A DNA stretch of 64,000 bases from Pseudomonas viridiflava (lineage in GTDB: Bacteria; Pseudomonadota; Gammaproteobacteria; Pseudomonadales; Pseudomonadaceae), in assembly GCF_900585905.1 (NCBI RefSeq), contig NZ_UTVH01000095.1, positions 558,001 through 622,000 of the forward strand, in the 5' to 3' direction. Positions 50,338 to 62,600 of the stretch are shown here, in pieces (within the stretch, counting starts at the first letter, position 1; each line of letters starts with the position of its first letter). Made by a program: the position numbers and the translations under genes. The notes beneath the pieces were generated by a model. That model did not search any database. It saw only the letters and a program-made list of their open reading frames with translations, and was not told the origin of the DNA.

Positions 50338-51087
50338 ATGAGCAGGCTCAACGGCAAAATCGCGGTTATTACTGGCGGCAACAGCGGCATCGGGCTGGCT
50401 ACCGCCATACGGTTTGCGGCCGAGGGCGCGCTGGTGCTCATTGTCGGGCGCCGTCAGGATCAGCTGGACAACGCGCTGCAGCTGATTGGCCACGACGCCA
50501 TCGCGATCCAGGCAGACGTCTCGAAACTGGATGATCTGGACCGCGTCTTCGTTGAGGTCAAATCCGCTGCAGGCCGGATTGACATTCTGTTCGCAAACGC
50601 CGGTCTCGGAGAGTTTCAACCCCTTGGATCGATCACCGAAGAATCGTTTGATCGCACCTTCGGCATCAACGTCAAAGGCACGTTGTTTACCGTGCAAAAG
50701 GCGCTGCCGCTCATGGGCAACGGCGGCTCCATCATTCTTACTGGATCGACGACAGGCACCATGGGTACCCCTGCATTCAGCGTGTACAGCGCCACCAAAG
50801 CGGCGCTACGTAATTTTGCCAGAAGCTGGGCGCTGGATTTGAAAGGCACGGGGATTCGCGTCAATGCACTTTCTCCCGGCCCGATCTATACACCAGGGCT
50901 CGGCACAGCACTGGCAACCACTGGCCAGACCGACGCCATTATGGAGGGCATGATTGAACAGCTGCCCTTGGGACGTATTGGTCGGCCAGAAGAAGTGGCC
51001 GCTGCAGCGCTGTTTCTGGCGTCGGATGAAAGCAGCTTCATGACCGGCAGTGAGATGTTCGTCGACGGCGGTCTCGCCCAGGTGTGA
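50338..51087 (+). CDS. Short-chain dehydrogenase/reductase
   Basis: A 249-residue classical SDR. The cofactor motif is TGGNSGIGLATAIRFAAEGA, with NAG at about 90, catalytic Ser in ILTGSTTG, and YSATK. ALSPGPIYTPG and GSEMFVDGG are the usual closing segments. The Arg-Arg after strand 2 (VGRRQDQ) suggests NADP(H) preference (inference). GGGAGG lies before the ATG at 50338. It is divergent from, and probably repressed by, the HxlR protein. Confidence 0.88.
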   Translation: MSRLNGKIAVITGGNSGIGLATAIRFAAEGALVLIVGRRQDQLDNALQLIGHDAIAIQADVSKLDDLDRVFVEVKSAAGRIDILFANAGLGEFQPLGSITEESFDRTFGINVKGTLFTVQKALPLMGNGGSIILTGSTTGTMGTPAFSVYSATKAALRNFARSWALDLKGTGIRVNALSPGPIYTPGLGTALATTGQTDAIMEGMIEQLPLGRIGRPEEVAAAALFLASDESSFMTGSEMFVDGGLAQV

Positions 51088-51261
51088 ATGAGGCCACAGC
51101 GCCATGCTGACATCTCGCGGCGGGTTCGGCTGCCTCTGCAGGACGTCCTAAACGCTTTGCTCGACGCAGGCATCGGTAGACGCTGGATTGTTGGGCTGAA
51201 ATATGATGAAACATTTGTGACGCCGCTTGGGTCAACTGGATACCTCTCTCAAGGTTTGCCG

Positions 51262-52440
51262 ATGAAAACCCCACGACCCAACGCGCGTCTTCAACCGCTG
51301 ATCAATCTGCGCAATCTCAAAATGGCGCGATCTGCGCACGCATTCGTTCGCGGCAATACTGCTCAGTTCTATGAGTGGCTGCACAGCCAGCCGGGCAGAC
51401 GCCTGCCGGAGGGCCCGCCCGTGTGGATTTGCGGTGACTGCCACGCCGGTAATCTGGGGCCCACCGGTGATTCAAAAGGGCGTATCGACATCCACATCCG
51501 CGACCTGGACCAAGCGGTCATTGGCAACCCTGCCCACGACCTGGTGCGGCTCGGGCTGTCGTTGGCCACGGCGGCGCGGGGTTCCGACTTGCCCGGGGTC
51601 ACAACGCCACGGATGCTGGAAGAGATGATGCAAGGCTACGAGCAGGCCTTCCTGAACAGCAGCGACGACGATCCTCAGCGTCCGGCACAGGTGAAAGCCG
51701 GGATGCGCAGCGCTGTCCATCGCACATGGAAGCACCTTGCCCAGGAGCGCATCGAAGACATGCGCCCGACCATCCCCCTTGGCAAGCATTTCTGGTCGCT
51801 GTCCAGCACTGAACGCGAAGCGATAAAAACGCTGTGCTCAACGCCGGAGATTCATGCCCTGGTGACATCACTCAAAGGCAGATCGGAAGATGACCGGGTG
51901 CAGGTACTGGACTGCGCGTATTGGGTCAAAGGCTGCAGTTCGCTGGGGCTGCTTCGCTACGCGGTACTGATGGGCGTAGGCGACGACGATGATCAGGAAT
52001 TCTGCCTGCTGGACATCAAGGAAGCCGTAGCCGCAGCTGCCCCGCGCACCGCCCGAGCGCGCATGCCCAGAGACAACGGAAGGCGAGTAGTGGAGGGCGC
52101 CAGGCACCTGTCTCCAGGGCTGGGCAGCCGCATGCTAGCAGTGCGCATGCTTGACCATTCGTTTTTCGTACGTGAGTTGCTGCCTCAGGACATGAAGCTG
52201 GAGCTGGACGAACTCACCCAGCCAGAGGCCATGCAGGCAGCCGCCTATCTCGCCAAAGTGGTCGGCAATGCCCACGCCAGACAGATGGATCAGGCGACAC
52301 GCGAAGCATGGATTCGGGATCTGCAAACGAATCGGTCCCGGACCCTGGATGCGCCGTCGTGGTTGTGGTCAAGCGTTGTTCAACTGGTGGGTAACCACGA
52401 GCAAGGCTATCTGGAGCATTGCCGACGTTACGCGCTCTAG
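51262..52440 (+). CDS. DUF2252-family protein
   Basis: A 392-residue kinase-fold protein of DUF2252. Characteristic are AHAFVRGNTAQFYEWL, the VWICGDCHAGNLG loop (GDxHxxN, catalytic-loop-like), and DIHIRDLDQAVIGNPAHDLV as the metal-binding Asp motif. Late His-rich parts are LAKVVGNAHARQMDQ. Members are uncharacterised and resemble aminoglycoside-phosphotransferase folds. The ATG at 51262 (AAGG upstream) is preferred; the frame is open from 51088 directly after the SDR, and a longer product is possible. Confidence 0.75.
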   Translation: MKTPRPNARLQPLINLRNLKMARSAHAFVRGNTAQFYEWLHSQPGRRLPEGPPVWICGDCHAGNLGPTGDSKGRIDIHIRDLDQAVIGNPAHDLVRLGLSLATAARGSDLPGVTTPRMLEEMMQGYEQAFLNSSDDDPQRPAQVKAGMRSAVHRTWKHLAQERIEDMRPTIPLGKHFWSLSSTEREAIKTLCSTPEIHALVTSLKGRSEDDRVQVLDCAYWVKGCSSLGLLRYAVLMGVGDDDDQEFCLLDIKEAVAAAAPRTARARMPRDNGRRVVEGARHLSPGLGSRMLAVRMLDHSFFVRELLPQDMKLELDELTQPEAMQAAAYLAKVVGNAHARQMDQATREAWIRDLQTNRSRTLDAPSWLWSSVVQLVGNHEQGYLEHCRRYAL

Positions 52441-52559
52441 GGTCAGCAAGGCAGGTGGGGCTCTGGTGCGCTGCTTTTCAGCCGTCATGGCGACGGCTGA
52501 TACGTCATTCCAGGGTCTGAATGTCCGTCTGACAGGTCATGCCTTTCCAGCCGGACGCC

Positions 52560-53333
52560 TTAGCTGCCCGCCATCCAGCGTGCCAGGCCGTGTCGACCGC
52601 TGACTCCCAGTTTGGCGGTGGCGCGCTTGAGGTAGGTTTCCACCGAGCTGTTCTTGACCTTCAGCCGCACCGCCATTTCGGCGACGGTTCCGCCTGTCAG
52701 CAGGCCCAGGCAAACCTCCTCTTCGCGCGCGGACAACGTAATGGATTCCTGCGCCAGTCGGCCGCTGAACGCCTGGTCCAGAGACCCGGGTTCAGGCTCC
52801 TGGCGTGCGCCCCGGTTGCCAGCCTGGGCGAGGCATTGTGCGTGATGCTCGACCAGCGGCAACAAGGTGTCGGACATACTTTTAAGTAGCGACAGTTCGC
52901 TCAGGGAGAAGGGGCGCAGGGTTGTCAGTCTGTAAAAGCAGATGATGCGCCGCCGATCTCCCTGACTGGAGATCAGATTGCACTGATGGGTGGTGCGTCG
53001 CGGGTGTTGTTTGCTTGACGGCGTCTTGAGCTGCACCAGCAAGGGGTCCTGCATGTGCAGGATGCTGGGCAGCAGCGGATGGCTGGGCGATTCGGTAGTT
53101 GGCAGGTCGTATTGCAGGCCTGAACCGCCAAGCAGCTTGATAAGACTGATGTTGCTCTTGCGCAGATCCAGCGTCCATTCGCTGAGGCCAAGCCCGTGAA
53201 TGGGCACCATTGAATTCACCAGCTGCATCATGTGCCTGGCGAATGTCGTGCAACCCGTGCTTGAGACCAATTGAGCCAATTGCTGATAGAAGTGCGGATC
53301 GCTGCTGTATTCGTGCTGTGGCGCCGTGTTCAT
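52560..53333 (-). CDS. syfR: LuxR-type transcriptional regulator of the lipopeptide cluster (SyfR-like)
   Basis: A 257-residue regulator. The C-terminal HTH_LUXR is LSAREEEVCLGLLTGGTVAE then MAVRLKVKNSSVETYLKRATAKLGV. The N-terminal 190 residues show no receiver domain and no clear acyl-homoserine-lactone-binding signature, as in the regulators that flank Pseudomonas lipopeptide NRPS genes. It is divergent from the NRPS gene, as syfR is from syfA in P. syringae, where it is needed for syringafactin production. The ATG at 53331-53333 has AGGA nine bases upstream; an upstream in-frame start at 53417 is less likely. Confidence 0.75.
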   Translation of the reverse strand: MNTAPQHEYSSDPHFYQQLAQLVSSTGCTTFARHMMQLVNSMVPIHGLGLSEWTLDLRKSNISLIKLLGGSGLQYDLPTTESPSHPLLPSILHMQDPLLVQLKTPSSKQHPRRTTHQCNLISSQGDRRRIICFYRLTTLRPFSLSELSLLKSMSDTLLPLVEHHAQCLAQAGNRGARQEPEPGSLDQAFSGRLAQESITLSAREEEVCLGLLTGGTVAEMAVRLKVKNSSVETYLKRATAKLGVSGRHGLARWMAGS

Positions 53334-53623
53334 CCTAGGCTTTCCTGATTCCGACCGCGCGACATAAAGGACCGAGGTCGGCTCCTGCGCGGCAAATACT
53401 GTTTGAAATACTGACAAGTCTGATCATGACACTGGGTCTTTAGGTATTCAGCCTAAGCTTTTACCCTGCGTCTGTAGCGGAAAACAGGGACAGAGCGGCG
53501 AGCAGGTACTCGCGCGGATGCCTGTCTGACAGCTGTGCGCAATTGTCCGGGTTTAAGGGGCCATACATCGGCCAGTTGGCAGTGCCTAATCCGCGCCTTA
53601 TCTGCCAAGAAGGACCTTGAGCC
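53334..53623. promoter_or_regulatory. Divergent syfR/syfA control region
   Basis: A 290-base gap between the divergent regulator and NRPS genes, expected to carry both promoters and the regulator binding site. An imperfect repeat (TTAGGTATTCAGCCTAAG, 53442-53459) is the only dyad noted. No confident -35/-10 pair was found. AAGGACCTTGAG precedes the NRPS start. Confidence 0.4.
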
Positions 53624-56600
53624 ATGCATGCCCCTGTCGACCCAACCTTCCCTCTGACCACCGCCCAGCGTGAGATCTGGCTTGACCAGATCAGCCGTGG
53701 CAATTCTCCGCTGTACACCATCGGTGGCTACCTGGAAGTTGCCGGGGCGATGGATGCCCAAGCCCTGCAGCGCGCGCTGACGCAACTGGTGGCGGCCCAT
53801 GAAGGCCTGCGCACTGTGTTGATGCCTGGGGCAGGCGCGGACGGTTTGCCACTTCAGAGGTATGCGGCGCAGGTCGCCATACCGCTGGCAGTACACGATT
53901 TCAGCGACCACCTCGATCCGGCCAGCTCGGCCATGGCACTGGTCAACGAGCAGATGCAGCGTCCCTGTGTTTTCGATGGCCGTCCTTTGGTTGAGTTCAG
54001 CCTTATCTATCTGGGCACGGATCGTTACTGGCTGGCCAGCCAGGCCCACCACCTGATTCTTGACGGGTGGGGTTACGGGCAGATGCTGAAGTCGCTGGGT
54101 GAGCTGTATACCGCGCAGGTAGCGGGCAACCGCCTTGAACTCAACGCGCCGCGCTACAGCGATTTCATCATCGATGACGCTCGTTATCATGCATCGCCGC
54201 GCTTTGCCAAGGACAAGGCGTATTGGCTGGACAAATATCAAAGCCTGCCAGAGGCTCTGCTGGTGTCGCGCTATCACAACCGTCGGTCAACTGATCGGGC
54301 ACCGTCACACGCCTGGGTGCAGGAGCTTCCAGGCGCACTGCATGCGCGCATGAAACAATTTGCCGAACGCCAGAATGCTTCGACGTTTCATGTCTTGCTG
54401 GCGGTCTTGCACGTCTATTTCACTCGCACGACACAGCGCAAGGAATGGGTGGTCGGGCTGCCGTTGCTCAACCGCACCGGCGCGCACTTCAAGGCCACCC
54501 TGGGCCACTTCGCTCAGGTCAGTGCGGTGCGCATGGCTTTTGCTGGCGGGCTCGACTTCGGCGCGCTGGTGGTCGAGGTGCGTGACGCGCTGAAACGCGA
54601 CTTCCGTCATCAACGCTTTCCTGTGAGCGAGCTCAATCGCAGTCTTGAATTATCACGCGAAGAGCGCGCGCAGTTGTTTGAAGTCTCGGTCTCCTACGAG
54701 CTTGAGAACCACGCCTACCGCTATGGCGAGGCGCGGGCAAAGGCAGTGAAAGTGTCTAATGGCCACGAGGCGGTGCCGCTGTCCATCCATCTGCGCAGCA
54801 ACAGCTTGAATGACGATGCCTCGCTGCACATGGTTCACCACAGGGGCTGGGTCGACGATGACGAGGCCCAAGCCATCGCCGGGCGTTTGCTGCATATCCT
54901 TGACCAGGGCCTGGAAAGCCCTGCATTGAAAATCGAGGATTTCCAGCTGCTGACACCTGTCGAGCAGGTACACCAGCAGCGTTGGAACCAGACGCAAACA
55001 GAACTCGGCGATGAACAGCTGATTCATCGACGCATCGAGCAACAGGCCCGTACGTTTCCCGATACCGTCGCGGCAGTGTTTCAGGGCCAGCACCTGACCT
55101 ATGCGCAACTCAATCGGCAAGCCAATGCCCTGGCCCGGCGCCTGATCGACAAGGGCGTACGACCGGATGATCGCATCGCCGTCGTTGCGCGCCGCAGCCT
55201 GGATACCATGATCGGTTTGCTGGCGATTCTCAAGGCGGGGGCAGCCTATGTGCCCATCGACCCGTCGCACCCCCGCGAACGCCTGAATTACCTGCTGAGT
55301 GACAGCGCGCCGGTGGCCGTATTAACACTATCGACGCTGGTGGATCGCTTGCCGCCACTGGCGGTGCCACTGATCGAGCTGGACCACTGCACGCGCAGTC
55401 AGGGCACCGACAGCAATCCACAAATCTCAGGCTTGAGCAGCAACAACCTGATCTACGTGATCTACACCTCAGGCTCAACTGGCCAGCCAAAGGGCGTGAT
55501 GGTCGAGCATCGAACGCTGGCCAGCCTGGTGGATTGGCACTGTGCAGCCTTTGACGTGAAGGCGGGCAGCCACACCTCCTGCCTGGCAGGTTTTGGCTTT
55601 GATGCGATGGCCTGGGAGGTCTGGCCAACCCTGTGCGCCGGCGCAACCCTGCATCTGGCCCCGGTCCAGGACAGTGGTGAGGACATCGAAGCCATGCTGA
55701 ACTGGTGGCGCGCCCAGCCGCTGGACGTCAGTTTTCTGCCAACCCCGGTGGCTGAATACGCCTTCAGCCAGGCAGAGGAACACCCGACCCTGCGTACACT
55801 GCTGATCGGTGGCGACCGCCTTCGCCAGTTTGCCCGCAACCGTCGTTACGCGGTGGTCAACAGCTATGGCCCGACCGAAACCACGGTGGTCGCCACCTCC
55901 GGCCAGGTGTTTGCCAACGGTTCGCTGCACATTGGTGGCCCCATCGCCAATACCCGGGTGTACGTGCTTGATGAGCATTTGCGGCCTCTGCCACCGGGCA
56001 TTCCAGGCCAGCTTTATATCGGCGGCGCAGGTGTGGCGCGTGGTTACCTGAATCAGCCGCAGCTGACCCAAGAGCGCTTTATCAACGACCCTTTCAGTGA
56101 TGCTGCAAGCGCGCGGATGTACCGCAGCGGCGATCTGGTGGCCTGGAACGCCGATGGCACGCTCGATTACCTGGGCCGCAATGACGATCAGGTGAAAATC
56201 CGCGGCATGCGCATCGAGCCGGGTGAAATCGAGGCGGTGCTGACCCGCCAGGAAGGCGTCAAGGACGCGGTGGTGCTGGTGCGCGATTTTCACCTGCTGG
56301 CCTGGTTCACCGAAACGTCTGCGGTCGACACCAACGCCCTGCATCATGCGCTGCTGGCACTTCTGCCCGGTTACATGGTGCCACGCGCCTTCATGCGCAT
56401 GGCGTCGCTGCCATTGACTGCCAACGGCAAACTCGATCGCCGCGCGCTGCCTGACCCCGATCCGGCGGACCTGCTCGGCTACGCTTACGAAGCACCGCTG
56501 GGCGAGGCAGAGACCGCAATAGCGGCCATCTGGGCCCAGGTGCTCGGTGTGGAGCGAGTCGGGCGGCACACTAACTTCTTCGAGCTGGGCGGCCATTCGC

Positions 56601-59600
56601 TATTGGCAGTCAAGCTGGTCGAACAACTGCGCAAGGCAGGTTTGCAGGCTGATGTGCATGTGCTGCTCAACCAGCCGACAGTGGCTGCGCTGGCTGCCTC
56701 GAATACGAACGAAAACAAGGACCCGGCCTTCCAGGTACCTGAAAATCGCGTGCCGCCGAACTGCACGCGAATCACCGCAGACATGTTGAGTCTTGTTGCG
56801 CTCGAACAAGCCGCCATCGACCGCATTGTCGCCAGCGTGCCGGGCGGTGCCGCCAATGTGCAGGAAATCTACCCGCTGGCCCCGTTGCAGGAAGGCATTC
56901 TCTATCACCACCTGACCGCTGAGCAGGGCGATCCTTACCTGCTGCAATGGCGTCTGGCGTTCGACAGCCTTGAGCGCCTTCTCGCCTGGGCCGCTGCCTT
57001 GCAACAGGTCATCGACCGCCACGACATTCTGCGCACTTCAGTGGTCTGGGAAGGGCTGGAAAGCCCGCTGCAAGTGGTCTGGCGCAGTGCCGAACTGACG
57101 TTGCAGGCTGTCGATTTCGAGGCCCAGGACACGCCAATTGCAGTCATTGATCGCCTGCAACAACGGTATGACGCCCGGAGCCACCGGCTGGATCTGGCCC
57201 GGGCACCGTTGATGCGTCTGGTGCATGCCCAGGACTCGTCGAGTGGCGAAACAGTCGCGATTCTGCTGTTCCACCACCTGGTGCTCGATAACACCGCGAT
57301 GGAGGTGGTGAGCCGTGAAATGCAGGCGCTGCTGTCGGGGCAGCATTCGTCGCTGAGAACGCCAGTGCCTTACCGCAATTACGTGGCACACGTGAACCTG
57401 AGCAACGACGATGCCCGCCACGCGGCATTCTTCGGTGAGATGCTCGGTGATGTCGAAGAACCAACCTTGCCTTTCGGGCTGCGCGAAGTGCCTGCCGATG
57501 GCAGCGGTATCGAAGAAGATCGCCGCACGCTTGCTAGCGATTTGGCGCTACGGCTGCGTGAGCAGGCTCGCCACCTCGGGGTAAGCCCCGCCAGTTTGAT
57601 GCACGTCGCCTGGGCGCGCGTGCTCGGCGTGCTCGCCAATCGCCGTGACGTGGTATTCGGCACCGTTCTGCTCGGGCGCATGGGTGGCGAGGGTGCCGAG
57701 CGGGCGCTCGGGGTATTCATCAATACGCTGCCGTTGCGGGTAGATACCGCGCATGTCATTCGGGCTGCCGTGAAAGCTGTGCATTCAAGGCTTGCTGCGC
57801 TGATCGCCCATGAACAGGCATCGCTGGTACTCGCTCAGGGCTGCAGCGGCGTGGCCCCGGGTACGCCACTGTTCAGCGCGTTGCTCAACTACCGCCACAG
57901 CGCCGAGGTCAAGCCGCACGACGGCGAAGGGCTCTGGCAAGGCGTGCGGGTGCTCGGCGGTGATGTACGCAGCAACTACCCGCTGACCCTCAGCGTCGAT
58001 GACCTGGGCGAAGACTTCGACCTCCACGTGCTGGCCATGCAGGGCATAGGCGCCGAGCGCGTTGCAGGCTGGGTGCAAAACACTCTGGAGCAGTTGGTTC
58101 AGGCGCTGGAACAGGCCTTGCCGTTGGCGCTGGACCACGTTTCGATCCTCGACGCAGACGAGCGTCGGCATCTGCTGGTCGACTTCAACCCCGCCGGACA
58201 GGCGTTTGCACCGCATCTAACCGTGCATGCGCTGATTGAAGCGCAGGTTGTCAGAACGCCACAAAGCCCTGCGCTGATTCAGGACGGCAACAGCCTGACC
58301 TATGCCCATCTCAACCGGCGCGCCAATCGCCTCGCGCATCACCTGATCAGCCTGGGCGTCAGGCCGGACGAGCGGGTCGCCCTGTGCCTGCACCGGGGGC
58401 CGCAACGCCTGATCGCCATGCTCGCTGTACTCAAGGCCGGGGCCGCGTACGTGCCGATAGACCCGGTTTACCCGGCCGAGCGCATCGCTTACCTGCTGCA
58501 AGACAGCACGCCGCGTCTGGTGCTGACCGAGGACGCGACGCCGACTCTGGTGGGCGCCTGTGCTCAGCTGAACATAGAGCAGGCCGACGGGCATTCACAC
58601 CCCGACAGCAATCCCCAGGTACAGGGCCTGGATGCGCAAAACCTGGCCTACGTGATTTACACCTCAGGTTCCACCGGCCAGCCAAAAGGCGTGATGGTCG
58701 AGCACCGCACACTGGCCAACCTGGTGCATTGGCACTGTCAGGCGTTTGCGCTGCAGGCGGGCAGTCATACGGCGAGCGTGGCCGGTTTCGGCTTTGATGC
58801 GATGGCCTGGGAAGTCTGGCCGGCATTGTGTTCAGGTGCCGTGCTGCACTTGCCCCCCACCCACGTGAGTAACGAGCATGTCGATGAGTTGCTGGACTGG
58901 TGGCTGGCGCAGCCGCTGCAGGTCAGTTTCCTGCCGACGCCAGTCGCTGAACAGGCGTTCAGACGGCCCCGCCAGCACCCGACGCTGCGCACGCTGCTGA
59001 TCGGCGGCGACCGCTTGCGTCAGTTCGACAGCGACCCCGGCTTTGCGGTGATCAACAACTATGGCCCGACCGAAACCACGGTGGTGGCGACGTCCGGGCC
59101 GGTGACGCCAGGCGGAGCGCTGCACATTGGCGGTCCGATTGCCAACACCCTCGTCTACGTGCTCGATGAACACCTGCAACCCGTTCCGGTCGGGGTTATT
59201 GGCGAGCTGTACATCGGCGGTGCAGGTGTTGCCCGTGGCTACCTGAACAAGCCGCAGATGACCGAAGAGCGCTTTGTTGCCGACCCGTTCAGCGACAAGA
59301 CTCAGGCGCGCATGTATCGCAGCGGGGATCTGGTGCGCTGGAATATCGATGGCAGCCTGGATTATCTGGGGCGTAACGACGACCAGGTGAAGATCCGTGG
59401 CATGCGCATCGAACTGGGCGAGATCGAAGCGGCGCTTGCCAGCCAGGCCGGAGTCAAAGATGCCGTGGTGCTGGTGCGCGGCGAACGCTTGCTGGCCTGG
59501 TTCACCCAAGCGTGCGCAGTTGAACCTGCGGCCCTGCGCGAGGCGCTACAGGCATGTTTGCCGGCACACATGGTGCCGCTGGCCTTCACGCACCTGGCGT

Positions 59601-62600
59601 CCCTGCCGTTGACCAGCCACGGCAAGCTTGATCGCAACGCACTGCCGGACCCTGATCTGCACGGCTTGACCGGCCAGGCTTATGAAGCACCGCAGGGCGA
59701 AACCGAAACCGTCATGGCGCAGCTCTGGGCGCAAGTGCTTGGCCTTGAGCAGGTCGGCCGTCATGACAATTTCTTTGAGCTGGGTGGCCATTCGCTGCTG
59801 GCGGTCAGCCTGGTCGAGCGCCTGCGCAACATCGGCCTGAACGTCGATGTGAGGGTATTGCTGGGCCAGCCCACCGTGGCTGCGCTGGCCGCCTCCGTGG
59901 GCAAGGGCCGTGAGATCAGTGCGCCGGTCAACCGCGTGCCGGTGGGCTGCACGCACATCACGCCTGAGCTGTTGAGTCTGACCCGGCTCGACCAGCCGAC
60001 CATCGACCGCATTGTTGCCACGGTGCCGGGCGGGGCCGCCAACGTGCAGGAAATCTACCCGTTGGCGCCGCTGCAGGAAGGCATTCTTTATCACCACCTG
60101 ACGGCCGGGCAGGGCGACCCGTACCTGCTGCAATTGCGCATCAACATCGACAGCCCCGAGCGGCTGAATGCTGTAGCCGCTGCCCTGCGCATGGTCATAG
60201 CGCGCCACGACAGTTTGCGCACTGCGGTTGTCTGGGAAGGGCTGCAAGTGCCGCAGCAGGTGGTCTGGCGGCATGCCGATCTGCGGGTCGAGCACGTTCC
60301 GCTGGCGCAGATTGACACCGAACCTGGCACTGCTCGCATGGACTTGGCGTGTGCGCCGCTGATTCGCCTGCTCTACAGCCCCGACGCGACCGGCCCTGGA
60401 CTGTCGGCGACGCTGCAGTTCCATCACATCGTGGTGGATGCCACGGCCCTTGAAGTCATGCGCGAGGAAATGCTCGCACACCTGCGCGGCGAGCCTGGCC
60501 CTGCGCTGCCCGCCGTGCCGTATCGCAACTATGTGGCGCAGGCGCGTCTGGGTGTCAGCGAGGCCGAGCACGAGGCGTACTTCCGCGAACAATTGGGCGA
60601 CATCGACACGCCGACCTTGCCGTTCGACTTGCGCGATGTGCAGGGCGACAGCCGTTCCATCGAGCAAGCCCGGCAGGTAATACCCGACGCGCTGTTGCGC
60701 GGGCTGCGCAGTCAGGCGCGGCAATTGAGTGTCAGCGTGGCCAGCCTGCTTCATCTGGCATGGGGCCGCGTGCTGGCTGCTGCCACCGGCAACCCGCGCG
60801 TGGTCTTCGGCACGGTACTGCTGGGTCGCTTGCAAGGCGGGGCGGGCGCTGATCGAGGCATGGGCATGTTTATCAATACCCTGCCACTGCGAATCGATGT
60901 GGACACTGTCGGCGTGCGCGAAGGTGCACGCGCCACCCACGCACGTCTGGCCAACCTGCTCGGCCACGAACACGCGTCGCTGGCCCAGGCGCAGCGCTGG
61001 AGCGGGGTGGCCGCGCCGCTGCCGTTGTTCAGCGCAATTCTCAACTATCGGCACGCGGCAGGCCAGGCACGCCAGGATGCACAGCACGATGCCTGGCAGG
61101 GCCTGGAAATTCTCGCCAGCGAGAAACACACCAACTACCCACTGAGCCTGGACGTCGATGATCTGGGCGAAAGCCTGCGCCTGAGCGTCACGGTGCCAGC
61201 CGAAGTCGGCGCCCGGCGTGTCTGCGGTTACGTGCAGCAGGTACTGGCTGGCATGCTCGACGCCCTGGAAAATCAGCCTGATCGGCCACTTCATGGTTTG
61301 CCGGTGCTGCCCGCCGACGAGCGCCAGCGTTTGCTGGCCGATTTCAACGCCACCGAGATTGATCACGACCTGCAGCAAACGGTGCAGGGCCTGTTTGAAG
61401 CCCAGGTTGCCCGCACCCCGGAGGCGGTCGCCCTGCGTGCCGGTAGCGCGCAACTGAGCTACCGGCAGCTCAACGAACAGGCCAACTGCCTGGCCCATCA
61501 CCTGATCGAGCTGGGTGTACGTCCTGACGAACGGGTGGCGATCTGCGTCGAGCGCGGCCTTGGCATGGTGGTCGGCCTGCTGGCGATCCTCAAGGCCGGT
61601 GGGGCTTACGTGCCGCTGGACCCGAGCTATCCGCACGAACGCCTGCACTACATGTTCAAGGACAGCGCGCCCGTCGCACTCCTGACGCAGGCGACCACCC
61701 GCGCACTGCTCGACGATGAGGGTACACCCCGTATCGATCTGGACAGCCCGACCTGGGACATGCAGCGCTTTGCCAATCCCCGCATCACCGACCTGACGCC
61801 GAACCATCTGGCGTACGTCATCTACACCTCAGGCTCCACTGGCACGCCAAAAGGTGTAATGGTCGAGCATCGCAACCTCAGCAACCTGGTGCAGTGGGGC
61901 TCGCGACTGTGCCCGCCGACCTCGGTTTCGGCGCTGCTGCACAAGACGCCGATCAGTTTCGATGCGTCGGTCTGGGAGGTTTTCTGGCCACTGAGCAGCG
62001 GCATTGCGCTGGTGCTGGCCCGCCCGGATGGCCAGCGCGATCCGGCTTATCTGGCCCAGGTCATTCAGGCGTTTCAGATCAGCGTGGTGCAGTTCGTGCC
62101 CGTGCTGTTGCAGCAGTTTCTCGACCTCCCGCAAAGCCGCGACTGCCACTGTTTGACCGACATTGTCTGCGGCGGTGGCGAATTGACCGTCGCGCTGGCC
62201 GAACAGTTACGCCAGCGGCTGCCCCAGGTGCGCCTGCACAACGTCTATGGCCCGACCGAAACCACAGTGGATTGCAGCGTCTGGACACTGGAGCCTCATC
62301 AGCCCGTGCCAGCCAGCAGGCTGCCCATCGGCCGGCCGATCAGCAACACCCGCCTGTATGTGCTCGATGCGCAGGACCAGCCCGTGCCGCTGGGAGTCAA
62401 CGGCCAGTTGCACATTGGCGGTGCCGGGGTGACGCGCGGTTATCTGAACCTGCCGCAGGCGGATGCCGAGCGCTTCATCGACAGCCCGTTTGTCAGTGGC
62501 GACCGCCTGTACCGCAGCGGCGATCTGGTGCGTCAGCGGGCGGACGGCCTGCTTGAGTTCCTGGGGCGCAACGACGATCAGGTGAAAATTCACGGCCTGC

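Noticed and set aside
59546..61807. A 753-codon minus-strand ORF opposite the NRPS gene
   Set aside because: It is a codon-bias shadow of the high-GC syfA reading frame, without domains or SD; several similar ones occur across the NRPS.
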